A stretch of 64,000 bases of DNA from Cinclus cinclus (GCF_963662255.1 NC_085050.1:24422631-24486630); one strand, 5' to 3'. Shown: positions 1 through 24,910, counted from the stretch's first letter. The notes: a model not told the origin generated them from the letters alone. Program-made: numbers and translations.

Positions 1-10183
<10,183 letters not shown>

Positions 10184-13100
10184 TCTGGTTGAAAAAATGA
10201 TTGTAAATATCAATATATAGCCATTACAACAAGCAAAATCTACGTTTTGAATTGTCCCAAACTTAAATAGCAAACTGTAAGCCACAAATTTAAGAGAATC
10301 TTTTTGTAGAAGCTCATGATAATTTGGAAGTGACAAAATAAGACCATTTACTTTCTTTAGCTGTAACTAGAGCAGTTAATTGCCTGTTACTGTCAATTAC
10401 AATATATTAATTTTAAAGTGGTATATAAGACTTCCTTTCTTGTTACTGTTACAATAAAATTGCAATTTTGAAAGAGATACATATCTATAAAGTAAACTAT
10501 TGTTTTAAATAGATCATCTTCCTACTTTCAACAAAAAACATTGTAACCATATCTCAAAGTTTAGAAATTAAGGTTTTAGGAAGTATTTTGGATTTCAAAA
10601 ACAATTGCTATTTACAGCTATTTATGTTTTGCAATATTGCATATGACTCTCATAAAACAATAGAAAAAAATCCAGATTTGTTCACAGAATCTGTGATTTC
10701 TGTTCAAGGACACAGCTGGCACATCAGTGGTAGCAGAGAAACATTCTCACTGTCTAGCAACGTATGACAGGTAAAAGACAGCATACAGGGTGATTGAATT
10801 GGATTGATGATTGGGTGATTCCTTGGTGAAAGAAAACATGTTAAAGCTTCTCTTTCCTTTCTGCTGCATTTGTTTCACCTCTTGGTTAGCACTTAGGCAG
10901 TTAAACCCTTAAAACCCACTGAGAAGTTACATAACCTGGCTGATAACCATAGCCACATCAAATTTACTTAGGTTTTCATGTGAGATATTAATCTCTCCTA
11001 ACATTGCCCATTTTTTTCACTTTCGTCCTAATTTCCAACTTTCCAAATGCCACTGGCAAAACATGCTTTGGACCTCACAGTTATTCTTAGAGTTATCTCA
11101 ATATTTATCAAGCACACTCTGCTTATGGGAAAGATCTTTGCAAATCTCCTTGTAAGATAGAAGTGATAAAGATTAGTATTTCATCAGGGACCTTGAAATG
11201 CTGCATATTAGAGTTTCTGATTTTTTCCATTATCAGACTAATCTTTGGGGACTTATTTCCTTGTTTTACCTAGAGTTCAGAGTAGAAATTACTCTTATAT
11301 TATTTTCTTAACTGCTGATCAATTGCGCAGGTTTTCCAAATTTAGAGGAGAAATAATTTTTACATTTTAAATATGAATTAATAACAATTAATTTTACCAA
11401 GCAATTTGCTGTGGCTTTATTTGGAATTGCACACCACTTAGGCATTCATTCAATGAAGATTTCATATGGAGCATGTTTGAAGAAACTTTAGTTGGTAGCT
11501 CTACCTCAATAGTTCAGTTCCAGTGACTTTGCTGTCACTATATAGAATGAAATAATAGCTTAACCAGGTATGGTTAACTCTGTATAACAGAGTTCAGAAA
11601 ATATAAATTTATTTTCCAAAATAATTCAGAGTTAAGGTTACTTACTTTTAAAGGCATTTGATGAAAACTCCAGTCTGTTGAATTTACATGCTGGAGGACA
11701 CCTAAAATATCCTCTTGCTTCAACAGGGATGAGCTTAGTGCTATTTATAAGACTCTAAATTTGATATATGAACAGATGCACATGAAGGAAAAAAACCCTC
11801 ACAACCTGTCAATATGAGGGCTAGCATTTAACAAGAGCTAACAACAATGGCAGAGAAGGGTAGGAACCTTTGAGGGAAAAACGAACAAATATTGTTCCAT
11901 ATATTACAACTCGATCTGGATTCCTCCTTAAGTTTGTGAAGAACATGGTGGAACCCTCATTAGCTGAGCTGCTAAGACACTAAAAAGTTTTAGCAATGTG
12001 TAATATCACCTGCTAAATTGGTGAGGGCGTGTTCCCAGCACCCAGAGCTCTAGAAGAGCTGTGGGATGCTCCCTGGGAACCCCGCAGCAGAGGGAGGGAG
12101 GGAGGCTGGGGTCCCTGCTGGGCCAAGTCCCTCTGCTGGCTCTGCAGGCACATCCCTCTGCTCCATTGCTCCTCCAGGAGCTCTCCTCCGTTCGCAAAAC
12201 TGTCTCTTGAAGTGCAATATCCACCATGCCAAGATCGGGGCAAGGAACCTCTGTTCCATTGTAGGAACTTTTCCACTAGGAAACGGCAGAACAGTATGGA
12301 TTTTAAAATAGATTTTAAACTTCAAAGATGACTTTTCAATTTACACCTGCTTTTGTTTGACATACTTAACTAGCCACAACAAAAGCTGCTTTTTTCACTT
12401 CTTTATTTATTGGATAGTTTCCCGGTAAGCACTTGGGCTGTTAAATTTAAGGAATGGGACATTAAATTATATGTATTATCAGGCAATAAATCTATGTCTC
12501 AGGTGCATATTCGATCCTGTGATGTTGAAGGCCAAATAATTCCATTTCATTAGCAGAACCATGATGCACTGTTAGCACATGACTTACAATGCTATAGAAG
12601 AGTTATTACATAGGTGTATTTTAAAATAACTTAAAATGATGTTTACCAAGTTTTTGGCTCAGTATGTCCAAGAAACAGTTCAGAAGTAAGGAATGGTGAG
12701 AAGAAGAAAAATGTAACATTTGATTCTGCAAATTAAGGGTAATCTAACTACAGTATTTATCACTGCTATTGTTAAGTTTCCCTCATGTTCTGCTATTTCT
12801 AGAGTAACAGTTCATGCTGCTACATCCACAAGGTGAAGTTTCATTTTCAACTCTTAGCAAACTGCTAATCTCTATAATATCTAATCATCTCACTTTAGAT
12901 AATATTGCTTGTTTATACTGAGTCAGTGGAGCAATGATACAGGATTAACTTCTGTCCCTCAGGAGCATAGTTCAAAAATTTCTTTTAGGAACAGAAAAAT
13001 CCTGATTTGCTAGGGTTTTGCTGGTTTATTTAAGCTGTAAAACTGATTTGATTATTTTGCTACTTTCTGCTAGAAATACAAATATATATACATCTATACA

Positions 13101-13749
13101 AAAACTGGGAATAATTATCAGACAAAAAACTTCAGAGAAGGAATTTAAATGGAAAATAATTACAATGAATAGCTGTGGAACATGGTCAAATAATACTTTA
13201 AAAACTTTTTAATATACCACATTTAGACAAGAAAACTACCTGTAAATTAAAAAAAAAGAAAAAGTGGAATTTAAAATGGAACCACGTATATTTGTCTCCT
13301 TATATAAAACAATTATATACCTTATGATACGTATTACACATAAATTATACACTTACATTACGTTAATATCCCTGTGTATATATACATATAAATGGACACA
13401 TAAAATACAAAAATGGAAAATAATATCTTTAGAAAATGAGAAGTAGATGATCAAAAAATAAAAAGAAGGCAAGTTTAGGTAGTTGATAGGAAAGCAACTC
13501 AGAGAAATAAAGACTTCCCAAGTGCATGAAAAGCAGACAAAATCATACTGCCATGCTTCTATCACATGTAAAAATAAAACTATCAATAAAACAAAAATAC
13601 AGAAGCATTTAATTAGAAATGCTAAAATCACCATTTTAAAATTCTGCATCTAAAAGTTTTAGAAGAAATGATTAAAGGCTTCCTATTTTTTGAGTATCAA
13701 AACAACAGGGAAGTTTGGGAAGACCAAAACTAAGTAAACATGCTATCTT
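10184..13749. other. Upstream of YIPF7, no coding gene recognised
   Basis: AT-rich DNA upstream of the first YIPF7 coding exon; it may be intron if a 5' untranslated exon lies further right. The only compositional outlier is the GC-rich patch at 12005-12290. Confidence 0.5.
12005..12290. other. Isolated GC-rich patch of unknown role
   Basis: About 280 bases are much richer in G+C than their surroundings. They have overlapping open frames on both strands, which is the usual side effect of GC-rich sequence. No protein similarity was recognised. It could be an untranslated exon or promoter of YIPF7, or an unrecognised repeat. Confidence 0.3.
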
Positions 13750-14120
13750 GTAAAAGGCTAAATAAGACGCCTTGAGTAATTATTGGCCTGTCCCCATGAG
13801 ATTGATCCTAGCAAATTATGGGCCCAAATAATAACTAACTGCATTGATGAATCCAATCAACGTGGGCTTTTGGAAACTAGCTCATTTCAAAGTAATTTAT
13901 TTCCTAACGAGATTTGTATCTGGGAAAGGTAACCACCGACGACCCATATTTATACAAGGCCTTTTACTTTATTTAGGTTCAATAGATATATAACCATCTC
14001 TGCTTAGTGTGACACCCATTATACTGATTAAATCGGTGCTATCTGATGTGTCTCAAACGTAATTGTGAAAGGGGAGGATTTCCACTGATGCTTTTCAGGA
14101 GAGAAGCTTTGCAAAGACCG
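13750..14120 (+). mobile_element. Strongly decayed ancient CR1 LINE fragment
   Basis: The sequence follows the reverse-transcriptase part of old sauropsid CR1 elements: CTTGAGTAATTATTGGCCTG, then ATCCAATCAACGTGGG, GGTAACCACC and TGTCTCAAACGTAATTGTG. Many substitutions and indels break every frame. Recognition is by pattern; a repeat-library search would fix the subfamily and edges. Confidence 0.7.
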
Positions 14121-17100
14121 TCTAGCTGACACTAGAGGTATGTCACAGGTACCTGATGTTCAGTCCATCACTGAGAGACCACACTAGACAAGGCTGTCGC
14201 AGATGCACTAACATAAAGGAAAAATAAAATATTGCATTTGAAGGCTTTAGAACAGAGTTTGAATATAACTTTACTTTCCTTGAATGGCAGGTACAGAGGA
14301 TGCTAATAATCTATGGGGAAGACAGTTTGGATGAGGTCTAATCCTTGAAGATGAAAATGGGAATTGAAGCTGGGGCATACAAAAAAGATTAATAAAATTA
14401 ATGAAAAATGTGAGAATTTCTACAAGAAATTCAAATTTTTTTCTTAAGGTAACTCCTAGGTTTTTGTTCACCTACTTTTTCCCATCTTTCCTGAAAAGGC
14501 AAATAGATAATAGATGAGTCAAAAAGGGAAATGTCATCAGTTTTTATAAGATTACATTTTCATTTCGAGGTTTTTTGGTTTTTTTTTAATGGGATGATAC
14601 TTCAAGTTTTTTAAACTTTCAGGTGAGCATTTTTTGAAAAAAAAATTAAATGAGATTAAATGGGAAAAAATAGAAAAGACTATAGAACTCTGTCTTTAGA
14701 CTCAGCTTTGTAACCCCACATTTATTACTCAAAGTAAACTGATGAGTATGGCGAATCCATTATAATAATTAGCCAATTATTCTATAGTTTTTTGAAATGT
14801 AAAAATTGATCTTATTAAGGATTAATTCAGCAAGCCTTAGGCATAATTACATTTACAGGCTCCATTAATAATTTTGTAAGTGGACATTATTAAAATGTGC
14901 TCCTAAAGAAGAAAGGAAAATTTAATTGCAAAGAAATAAACCATTAACTATGAAATAGGGGTTTTTATCAAATTAATTATATGCATTATAGAAAGTGGCT
15001 GCTAAGTGAATTTTATGTCTCAGACACATCTATTGCAAGAGATGAATTCTTTGCTGTAATCAGTCTTCAGAGGGTGGATAAGATGCAAACAAGTCTGCTA
15101 GACTTGAACAAACAAGTGAGAAGTTACAGGTATTCATACACGCATGAATAATTGTACCTATTGATATCCATTACAAATCAAACACACAATTCTCCTGCTA
15201 GTCATTATTAGGAAAAGACAGTGAGACAGAGGGCATCATTATATCTGTGTGCATCTGTGACTCACTGACAAGTCAAATATTGCAAGCAGTTCTAGCTGTG
15301 CTCCCTCATAAAGTATTTGGGAGGATGCTGAGAAAAGAGCAAGGGAGTTGTGTGTGGAACAGGCCCCATATAAAAACAACCAGGTCAGGTCCTCGGGCTG
15401 GAGAAGCAATGATTAATAGGGTTTTATGAAACTGTGTGACAGGGACTGATGGGTACGGAAAATATGTTGCCCCTTTCTTCTGTAAGACTAATAAAATTCA
15501 CAAGGTGTTCAAAACTACGGAAAAAAAGGGTACATGGGTGACTGGTGGAAATCCATGCCAAAGGAAGTTATGTATGTTAAATATCTATATAGATCTGGAA
15601 AAGTCCATGAAAGTTAAAACAACCAAGAATTACTGAGTGCATAAAAACAGTATGTAGCTCAAGAAGCCAATGAACAAGAGTTAGTAGAAGACTAGAAAAA
15701 TATTCATGGGAAGAATTCATGATCATCCTTGTGTATTCAATCATTTTCACTGTTAAACAGGCAGTTCCTGTTTTGACTTATATGACCATTCAAATCCTTT
15801 ATGTTTGTGAAGCAGGAAAGCAACACAAAATATTACAGATTCAAACCTAAGAAAAGGGAAGAAACTCACTGCATAAGACCATAACATCCTTAATTCTACA
15901 TGGGCTGGATTTGTTCACTTCCAGCAGTTACCAAAACACTGCTTTGTATGACTTCAGTGATACCTTTCCTTCCACTCAACTTTTACTTTTGATTGGAGTT
16001 CTTGTTCTCCTGCCTCTACTGTGAGTTATCTGCCTTCTAACTTTAGATTCATAGTATGTATCTTCTCCTTCCAGGCTTTTTTTCTGTCAGAAGCACAAAA
16101 AAAAAAAAACCAACAAAAAAAACCCAACCAACCAATGAAGAAAACCAGAAAAAAAACCCAAACAAAAAAATCCCCTTCAGATGAAGCATTTTTGATGTCT
16201 GAAGCACATATAATAGCTGGTTCTCAGGTTCTTTGGTGTCTGATAAGCATGAGTAATGTTTTCATATTTTGTTCAGTGTAGGTATTAACACAACCTCTTA
16301 CCTCCTTGTAGTTGCCTATTTTAATGAAATTTGTAGAAACCTTATTAGCATTAAGAGCTCTCCCTCTATGTTCGATATATTCAAAATTGCCCAACAAATT
16401 CAAAATTGTTGTGGAGAGTGCCAAAACAGGTAGATAAGGAACATGGTGTAGCAATACTTTGTCCTTAAGTAATAAAGGTTTGTATGCAATTGAAAAGATA
16501 GCAATAAATAAATAAATAAATAAATAAATCCTAATTTATTTAGTTTGTATGTAATAGAAAAGATAGCAATAAACTTTATTTATTTTTCTTTTTTTTGTCA
16601 TCTTATATTCTTTCTGTTGTGCCACTCTGATGCAAATTCTTTCAAATCTCCCTTTTCTTGTGGAGAATCAAAATATAGAGGCATATAAAGAACAGTATGT
16701 ATTTACACTGCAAGAGAATTCCATTTGAAAAAAAAAATTACAATTAAGGATCTAGAATAGAAAACTTATTTCTTGAGGTACACTTGTTTGAAGTGCATCT
16801 AATTATATTGGTTTATCCCTGCATTAAATAATTTTTCAGGAATACTGAACCAATAGTCAATGTACAGAAAATTAAATTTAATTTTGTTATTGTTGTAGGG
16901 CTTTTGCTCAATTGAATGTGAAGGGTTTTATGCAGGTATCAATACTGGTACACAACTGAAAATGGAGTTTAGGCAATCTTATTAACTATTTAATTAAACA
17001 ATCCCAATAAAGTTATTCAACATTTCAGAGATGCGACGCATGTCTGCTTCTCATGGATCTCTTGAAGTTACAAAACTGCAACACTGTATCCTACAAAAGC

Positions 17101-20100
17101 ATAAGTATTATTCCAAAACTGAACTGGTAACAGGAGATATGGCAACATTTAAGAAAAAAATTTCTTCTCTGTGGAGGTTACAAAGCTCCTGAGGGCAACT
17201 GTAATTATTTCTTTAGAATAGTCAGATACAGACTGTGTAAGATATAAAGGTTTCTAAAGCGCAGCTACAGCACTTCTTGTCAATAACCTATGAATCACAA
17301 ATCGCCCAAAGGGAATGTTAACTCCATAAAGTGAGTTTTACTGTTTTGGAAAAACACATAAATGAATTTGGCATACTTGAAGGGCTTCTCAGGCAAAATT
17401 TCAGCTTCTTGTCTGTGCCCAGAGTAATTATGTACATAGCACTATAACCCAGCTTGGAGCCAGATGGAGAGCAGAAAAAAGACGATGGTGATTTGGAAAA
17501 TCTACAGTACACCTGTGGATATATTTGCTACTTTATATGATTTTACCTATGTAGTGGTCTCATAGGATAGAAATTTTAAGCTAAGAGAAATTCATTGATT
17601 AAAAGCCTTTGTTGCAGGTTTCTATTTTGCTCCGACAGAAGGGGAGGAAAGGGAAGATGAAATAAGTCCAAATCTTGGAAATAAACCTAAATCACCAGAG
17701 AAACATTTACTATTAATTAAACTGGGCATTCTGATGAGTTTCTATCTGGCTGAACATATTTTCACCTTGCCCAGACATCAGACAGATGCCACACATATCC
17801 CACAGGCTACTAATAGGAAGGAAGGGGATAGAGGCACAGGGGCTATTCCCTTGAGCAGCCAAATCTGTTGTTTTAGGTGGGACCTTCCTGGGCCCAGCCC
17901 AATTTGAATAGGAGAATGATATATGAGCCACATTGGTTTAGAAGCCAATTCCACACACTCTTGGAATGCTGGATGCCAAAATGGAGAGGCAGGAATCAGT
18001 GAACCCAGGATTCATCCCAGCCAAGGTCATCCAGGGTGCAGGCTTGTTATGACACAGAGTGTACACTCACTTGTAATCCAAGCGACGGATTAGTGCCACA
18101 GTCCACACTGTGATTAAAGACCTTATATAAAGACTTTGCTGCTTACAAATTTGCAAAGTCTTAAGTGTCTGGGATGAGACTCCCCATATGTTTTATTTTC
18201 AAGGTGAACTAAATTCAGTGGAAAAAAAAAATGCACAGTGTTTTCTGAAAATCATTTTAGAAATAACTAAAAACTATGGCTTATAAAATTAAAAGTATTT
18301 GATCAAGAATGAAAACGAATGAACAGTATAATTCAAATTATATTTGTATGTAGGATCTCATCCCTAATGTTTTCAGACTTCACAGTAGCATTTCCTTAGC
18401 CCAGGTTTTATGTATTCTTACTCTGTATCACAGTAGCCATTGTGAGACACAGCTACAGAAACAGGAAGAAATTTACTGGCTAAAAGCCAACAGCAGGCAT
18501 TCCACCAACACTGAGCCAAAGAAATTTTTTTTCCTCTCAACATAGAAAAGATTGTCAGTGGAAGAAAAACAAAGGGTAAATACAATAACTACAGAGAAAT
18601 ATGAGAGTCAAAATTCCAAAAGGTGAATTGTTTCTGAAAATGATTATTAAAATGATTGGTCTCTACTGTTACCTTTATTTTGTTAAAGATAAATAAAGAG
18701 AAATAAATTTAATTAAAGATAAATAAGGAGGAAAAAAAAAACCAGCTCTGCTGAAATAACTAAGAAAAAAAAGTTGATAAGATTTACTAAACTGCTTGCT
18801 GCATTCCAGTTTACTCCTTTTAAAACTCCTTTCTGAAAGATAAAAAAGACTCTCATATATTGTACTATTAATCAATTCTTATTTATTGATACAGAATGAA
18901 GAAATACCCAGAAATACATACTGTAATTTTCAAATGGCAACATTAACTTATTGGGTTGGACAAGTTAAAGAATATAGATACTGCTAGCTCACAGGAAACT
19001 TACACAGGCCAAAAAGTTAAGCACAGTGGTTCACAAGGTGTGTATCCTTCTATTGTCATTGAAAATAAAAAGCAGGAATACAATTGTTATTCTCAAGATA
19101 ATGTGTTTTGAAAATCAAATCCTCAAAGCTGTCCTTTTAGAATACCTTTAATAAGTATGTCCAATATGAAAAATCCTTTCTCTTCTGCTCAGAAATATTT
19201 TCTTTACTTGCAACTCTTTTCAGGCAATAACCATCAAAAAGGTTTTAATTGTCCCTTCTCTACAGCTGGATGGATCTAACTTTCTAACACAGTCAACTTA
19301 ATGAGAGAGAAAAGCAATTAAAATTGGGATTAATGACCTTGGCTTGATTATGTCTGGAGGGAACTGAATCACAGCAAGCTATGTGGATTGTGTCCCTCCA
19401 AACATGGTTCACATTCCTAAATGAACTCTGTCGTCATCCTCAGGACTGTCCCGGTCATTGGGACCTCATTTTTAAAAAACTAAGTACTAAATTATCTTTT
19501 CTGTTTCCAAAACGAAGCTCTTAAGAAGAGATGTCAAGCCAATGGAATTAAAGAAGATATAACGAATGTCAAGAAAAATGATGAAAAGGATGGAGGCTGG
19601 AATTCTTCATGCTGTAAAAAAGGAAAGGAGAGGCATGATTGAGGGCAAGAGGAATGCACTAGAGGCCTTGGCCAAGCCTGTGTGTTCCCAGTAAGTAGCA
19701 CCTCCTGCTTTGGCTGCTGAAGGAAAAGTACTGTTCTGGGCAAAGCATTCATCTCACCCAGAAAGGCCTTTCTTGTGTTCTTACTGTTTTCAGCTACAGT
19801 TGTAAGTTATCCTAAAGTATAAATTAAATCAATGGGAAGATAGAGGTGACTCAGGTCTGATGACTTTTGTAAGGTCTTTTTCTATTATACATATGAAAAA
19901 ATTGAAGTGAGGCCATTTTTTATGGATAATGAAATTAGCCACATTAAGATGTATATACAATCTTTGATTTTTTTTTTTTTTTAACTTTAAGAAAGGCTGG
20001 TGCTCCCATCAATCTCCCTCCTCCTGCTACCTCTGTACAATACATTGCAAAATATGCATTGGGCTGCCAGAAGTGACCAGTGCTTCCTTGAGAGAAAAAC

Positions 20101-23100
20101 CTAGCAGCTCCCAGTGCACTAAAGTGCTGAGAAGTATGATATGGTTGTGATGGCAGCTGGGATGGTGGCAAGTTGATGATGAAACATGACTTTTGCCCTG
20201 TTCAAGCCCATCAGGTATGGGTTCTGCATGAGCAACTACTTGCTAAGTACACAGGCCATGCAGTCACAGGTTGGCTAGCTTTCCTTTTTCTAGGAAGCTA
20301 GAAAGCTTTTAACATTTTCTTTATGTGTTTTGTCTATTTTGTAAATGTCTTTTAACATTTTGGAAAGTTTATTTTCTAAATATCTTGGGTTTATTGTTCC
20401 TATTCTCTGGAGTTCCTATATTTAGTCAGAAACTTCTTGAAGCTGGCTGCACCAAACAAAACACTGGTTTTAAGAAAATGTTATTTCTTTGCTAGGCTGT
20501 TATGGGGAAATACTGACTCCCTGAGACACCCATATGGAGGGAACAACTGCAGTTCCCACAAATATTCCCAGTTAGTGCAATCGTTTTATAACTACTGAAT
20601 GCAAAGAAAGAGTTAACCTCAGGTAGAAGATGGGCAGGAGAATGGAATGGATCCAACCATAGAAGAGGAAAGACCCGAGGGTGGGGGAAAAGAGGGATAT
20701 GAGATTATGCCATAGCATGCCACACAAGACATTTTGTTACAAAGTCAGGGAACACACAGAATGAGGACAGACAGCAGATATCTGCCTTGGGAGGAAGCCA
20801 AGTGGACTAGATAGTGCAGCAGACAGCAACTGACTTATTTACAGCACCAACAAAGGGCACACCTATTTTCTTGAAGAGCTTAGAAGCAGGATTTGCTCAG
20901 ACTTCAAACAAATCGGGCCAAAAGTACTAGGTCTTAAAGAAAACAAAAAGATGACAAATGCTCAACAGAGGGCGGAGTTGTTCAGAAATTATCTTTTGAA
21001 GGTGGAGCTGGACCAGGGCCACTTCACAGGATTGCTGTTGATATAAACTCTAAATACACAAGCTCATGGAAACGGAGTAAATTCCCCACCTGTTTTCAAA
21101 CCTGAGCTTTGGAATCACTGCTTTTGTTAATGTAGCTGCAGTTTCCTATACAAAGATTGTCAAAAAACCTTGCTGAAGTTGAAAGTAAGCCGCATTCTTT
21201 GTTTTTTAATTCTGTATTCATCAGGTCAAGTAGTCTGTGAAAAGGAAAAGACAACTTTCTAACTTGACATAACTTTCTCCATTATTTCAACCTTTTTTGT
21301 TTTTTAAGGGGCATTACAAATTAAATAATTAGCACTAATGTTTTTCTGACTATCAAAGTGAGTGATTAGTAGGTTTTCCTCTTCTTGCTGTTAGGTCTGT
21401 CCTTCTCTAAGGTGAACTGCCTCTCTTCCATGACACCTCAAGGACAAGTAATAATGCAAATGAGCTATCTTCTCCATAGACTCTCACCCTTATTCTTTTA
21501 GTGCCATGGGAGAAGAACTTGAGGAATAGGTAAAATGGATTGATCAACACATCACTGAGCAGACCTCTGGCATCCTGAAAATGCATCTCCAGGCCTTGTA
21601 TATAACAAGGCATGCAGCATATTACAGTTTAGCTGCAAACTTTATTCTCACTGAAGCAGAGGTAATTAAAATCACCACATGTACAGAGGCACTTGCAATT
21701 TTATATCAAAGGCAAATTTGGGACACACATATCCCACACCCCTCCCCACTCCAGATTTAGTATGAAGTAAGACAAAAATGTGGAAATAATTATCACTTTG
21801 ATGCTGCAGGTGCTGTGTGGCTCAAAACATCTACAACTAATAGGTACTCATTCTCATATACTGCTGGTACCTGAAAGATATTGCTGCTTCACTGACTTAT
21901 CCTCTCTGTCTGACTGAAGCTGTATTTTCTAACAAAAGCCTTTATTTATCTTTTCATACATACAGCACTGTTTTGATTGTTTGCTTAACTAATTTTTGCT
22001 TTCTAATTATCACTGAATCACTTGATTCCCAGGCATCTATTGCGATAATATAGATGTAAAATAGGTTTCATACAAAGAACTGAATTTTAGCTCACACTGA
22101 CCTAAGTTTGTTGAAAGTCCCCATGAAAAAGCAGAATCAGAACCACTAATCTGGGAAAATTCAGATCCACTGTAAGTAGTCTAAAAAGGTAGTACACTTC
22201 CTCCACCTTGGTAGGCAATAAGTAAAATATGTGAACCATGAAAAAGATAGAGAGCAATTTTTTAATGTTTATGAGCCCCATTCTTGGAAGTTTAAGCAGT
22301 ACATTTATTAAATGGTTAAAAAACCACTTGTGATAGACCAAGGCACATTTTAATGTTCTACGAATCAGGTATTAATGCACAGAAAATCAATCTTTTATAG
22401 TAACGAGCCAATCTCTTGCCTTTCAAGCTCTGTTTACTCATGCCTGATTACAGAATGCCTCTTGCAATATTCCTATTAAATATTAAATCAGATAAATAAT
22501 GGCTGTACTATAGAAAAAGTACAACATTAACTGAAACAGAACATATTTAACAAAGGGAAAGGTTCTATATTAAATAAGCAACAAAACTTTGGACATATAG
22601 TATCATATAGAAGGAAGAAAATACAAGGTAAATACAATATTCAATTAATTGTTTTGTCATTTACCTAGTTCAGACCTCCTAATCCAAAAAATGCCACACA
22701 TGCCTGCTAGGATTTTTAACTGGATTTCTTTCACTCTATCTGCAGGTTATGTAACTGATGGCCTTACAACTTAAAATTTAAAAAAACAAGAAAAAAAACC
22801 CCAAGATGTAGAGACGATGTTTTCATGAGGCATTTTAAGATGTTCTTGAAAAGGACTTTACGGACCTTCATCTGCTTACACTATCAGAAGACAGAACTAC
22901 AAAGTTAATCAAACTATATCTTCTTCAGCATGGCTCAATTACTAGTGGTCCACATGGTGAATCTGGGTTCATTATTTCTGTCAATACCACTTATGTTTTG
23001 CTGGAAGAAAAAGGAAATGGCTTTTGTGGAAACAAAAAGCATTCTTATACCTTTCTGGAAAGCATGGGGAAATGCACAAATGCCGAGTAGCATTCTACAA

Positions 23101-23914
23101 CTGGGATTCTTTGGAGAATGGCTAAGGCTGGGTTGCCTTGACATGGAAATTCCATAAATATGATTTGTTTTTGAGAGAATAAGACAACTGTTAACATTTG
23201 AAACAAAGCAACTTGCAGGGTGCTATGCTTTTAGCACCTCTTGAAAACCAAAGAACAATAGTATGGGCCTAGGATACAGAGCTCCAACTGCAATCCAGAA
23301 CACTGGCAATAACCAGGGCCCAAAGAGCCTCAGGGCACTCAGCAAAGACAGAGGCCACACCGATTCAACAAACCATTAATCTTAGAAGGGAAGAAGATCT
23401 ATAAGAAAAAAAAATATACAAGAAATGAAGGAAGGTGTAAGGTGTCAATAGTTACTCTGTATAAGGAGATGAGAACTACAGATTCCTGGTAAGAGAGCTC
23501 TTTAGGGAATTTAAAGATGATCCGTTGCTGACTGCAATATTGTCAGGAAACAAAATCAATCCCTCAGGAGAAAAAAACCTCCAATCATATTTATGTATAA
23601 GGTGACTCAATTTTTAGAAGAAAAAAATAATATTTATTGTAGAGAACACTTCTTTTTTTGTCAAAATCCCATCCAGCAATCTTTATCTATGTATGTCACA
23701 CAACAAGGAGGGTTAAATTTGTTACATTCTAATAGCAATACCAGGATACATTGTGCAGTTTGATTTTAAAATAGCTGTATCCAGATAATTTGCCTACAAA
23801 GCTTTTAATACTGCTGCCTGACAAGCTCTTTGAACCCTTAACATGGCTTTCCAGCAACTCCTGAAACACTGTCAGTTTAAGAACAGTCACACAGAGGAAC
23901 TGTGTTTCAGTTTT
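14121..23914. other. Gene-poor stretch, AT-rich, with microsatellites
   Basis: No exon, RNA gene or clear transposon was recognised in 9.8 kb. Open frames here are short and unlike known proteins. The features that can be named are A-rich tracts near 16100 and 18730 and the AAAT repeat with flanking duplication at 16478-16573. Conserved enhancers could lie here but cannot be seen from a single sequence. Confidence 0.5.
16478..16573. repeat. (AAAT)n microsatellite inside a 31-bp direct duplication
   Basis: GTTTGTATG...AAAAGATAGCAATAAA occurs at 16478-16508 and again at 16543-16573 with two mismatches. The AAAT array lies between them. Confidence 0.9.
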
Positions 23915-24910
23915 CAAAGAGGGCAATTATAGACCTGCCACCTAGATGCCAATCATGGACAAAATAATGGAATGGATGCTACAGGACTATAATCAAGAAT
24001 TAAAGAAGGATGACATAATTAATGACAGTCAACTTGGATTTGTGAAAAATATTCTGCATCAAGATAATTTGATTTCTTGTTTAAAATAAGGTTACAAGTT
24101 AATTTGACAGTGGTGGTAAATAACACTCTCAATATAAAATATGTAGATTTCTATTTTGGATGTAATCTTAATAACATGCTAATTTTTATTATAAAATTGC
24201 AACAAAGCTTTTAAACTGAACATCAAATAGATTGGTGTACTTGCTAGGTCTCAAAGGGTTGGTGAGAGGAAATGATCATCATGTACTTGTGTCTAATGGA
24301 AGTCTTGGAGAGCTTTTCCTTACTTATATATACATATATGCTTATATATTAAGCATTTTAACAATTCTGTTTATTATTTCTAGGAAAGTAATTTCTAATA
24401 CAAAGATTGAGGATTATTTAGATATTGAGAAGCATAAATCACTGATACAAAGCAATCTGCATTTTATTGTAGGGTAGGCATTATCAAACCTGCCATTTGT
24501 GATGGGGCCGAATGTAGTTATCCATCTAGGTACAAAGAAAGTGTTTTCTCCTTCTATGGCAGCAGCATTAGCTTCAGAAATTTTGTGGCAACACAGTTAC
24601 TCTTGAACACATAAATAATTCAATAATGAGAAAGGGAAAGGTAAGCTGCTAGCTTTTTCTCATTAAAAATCATTAATGCAGAACAATGCAAATGTGATAG
24701 GAAAATGGATTAACCAGGAAATAAAGGAAAACTATAAAAGAAATGTAATTCCTTCAATAAAAACCTTAGGGAACTTAGTCTGACTTACAAAGAAGACCTT
24801 TAGGCGGGGGCTACTAATCAGGTAAGAACTTATAGAAGAGGGAATCTTTTGGATGGTCTTTTCAGTCCTGGCAACAGGATGCTGAGTAATTCAGAATAGA
24901 TATAATTCCA
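23915..24910 (+). mobile_element. Decayed ancient CR1 LINE fragment, about 1 kb
   Basis: The sequence tracks the CR1 reverse transcriptase and 3' part in order: ATTATAGACCTGCCACC, AAAATAATGGAATGGATGC, GTCAACTTGGATTTGTG, TAGGTCTCAAAGGG, CACTGATACAAAGCAATCTG, CATCTAGGTACAAAGAAAG and then GGTCTTTTCAGTCCTGGCA. All frames are broken. It has the same orientation as the copy at 13750 but is a separate insertion. Confidence 0.75.
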
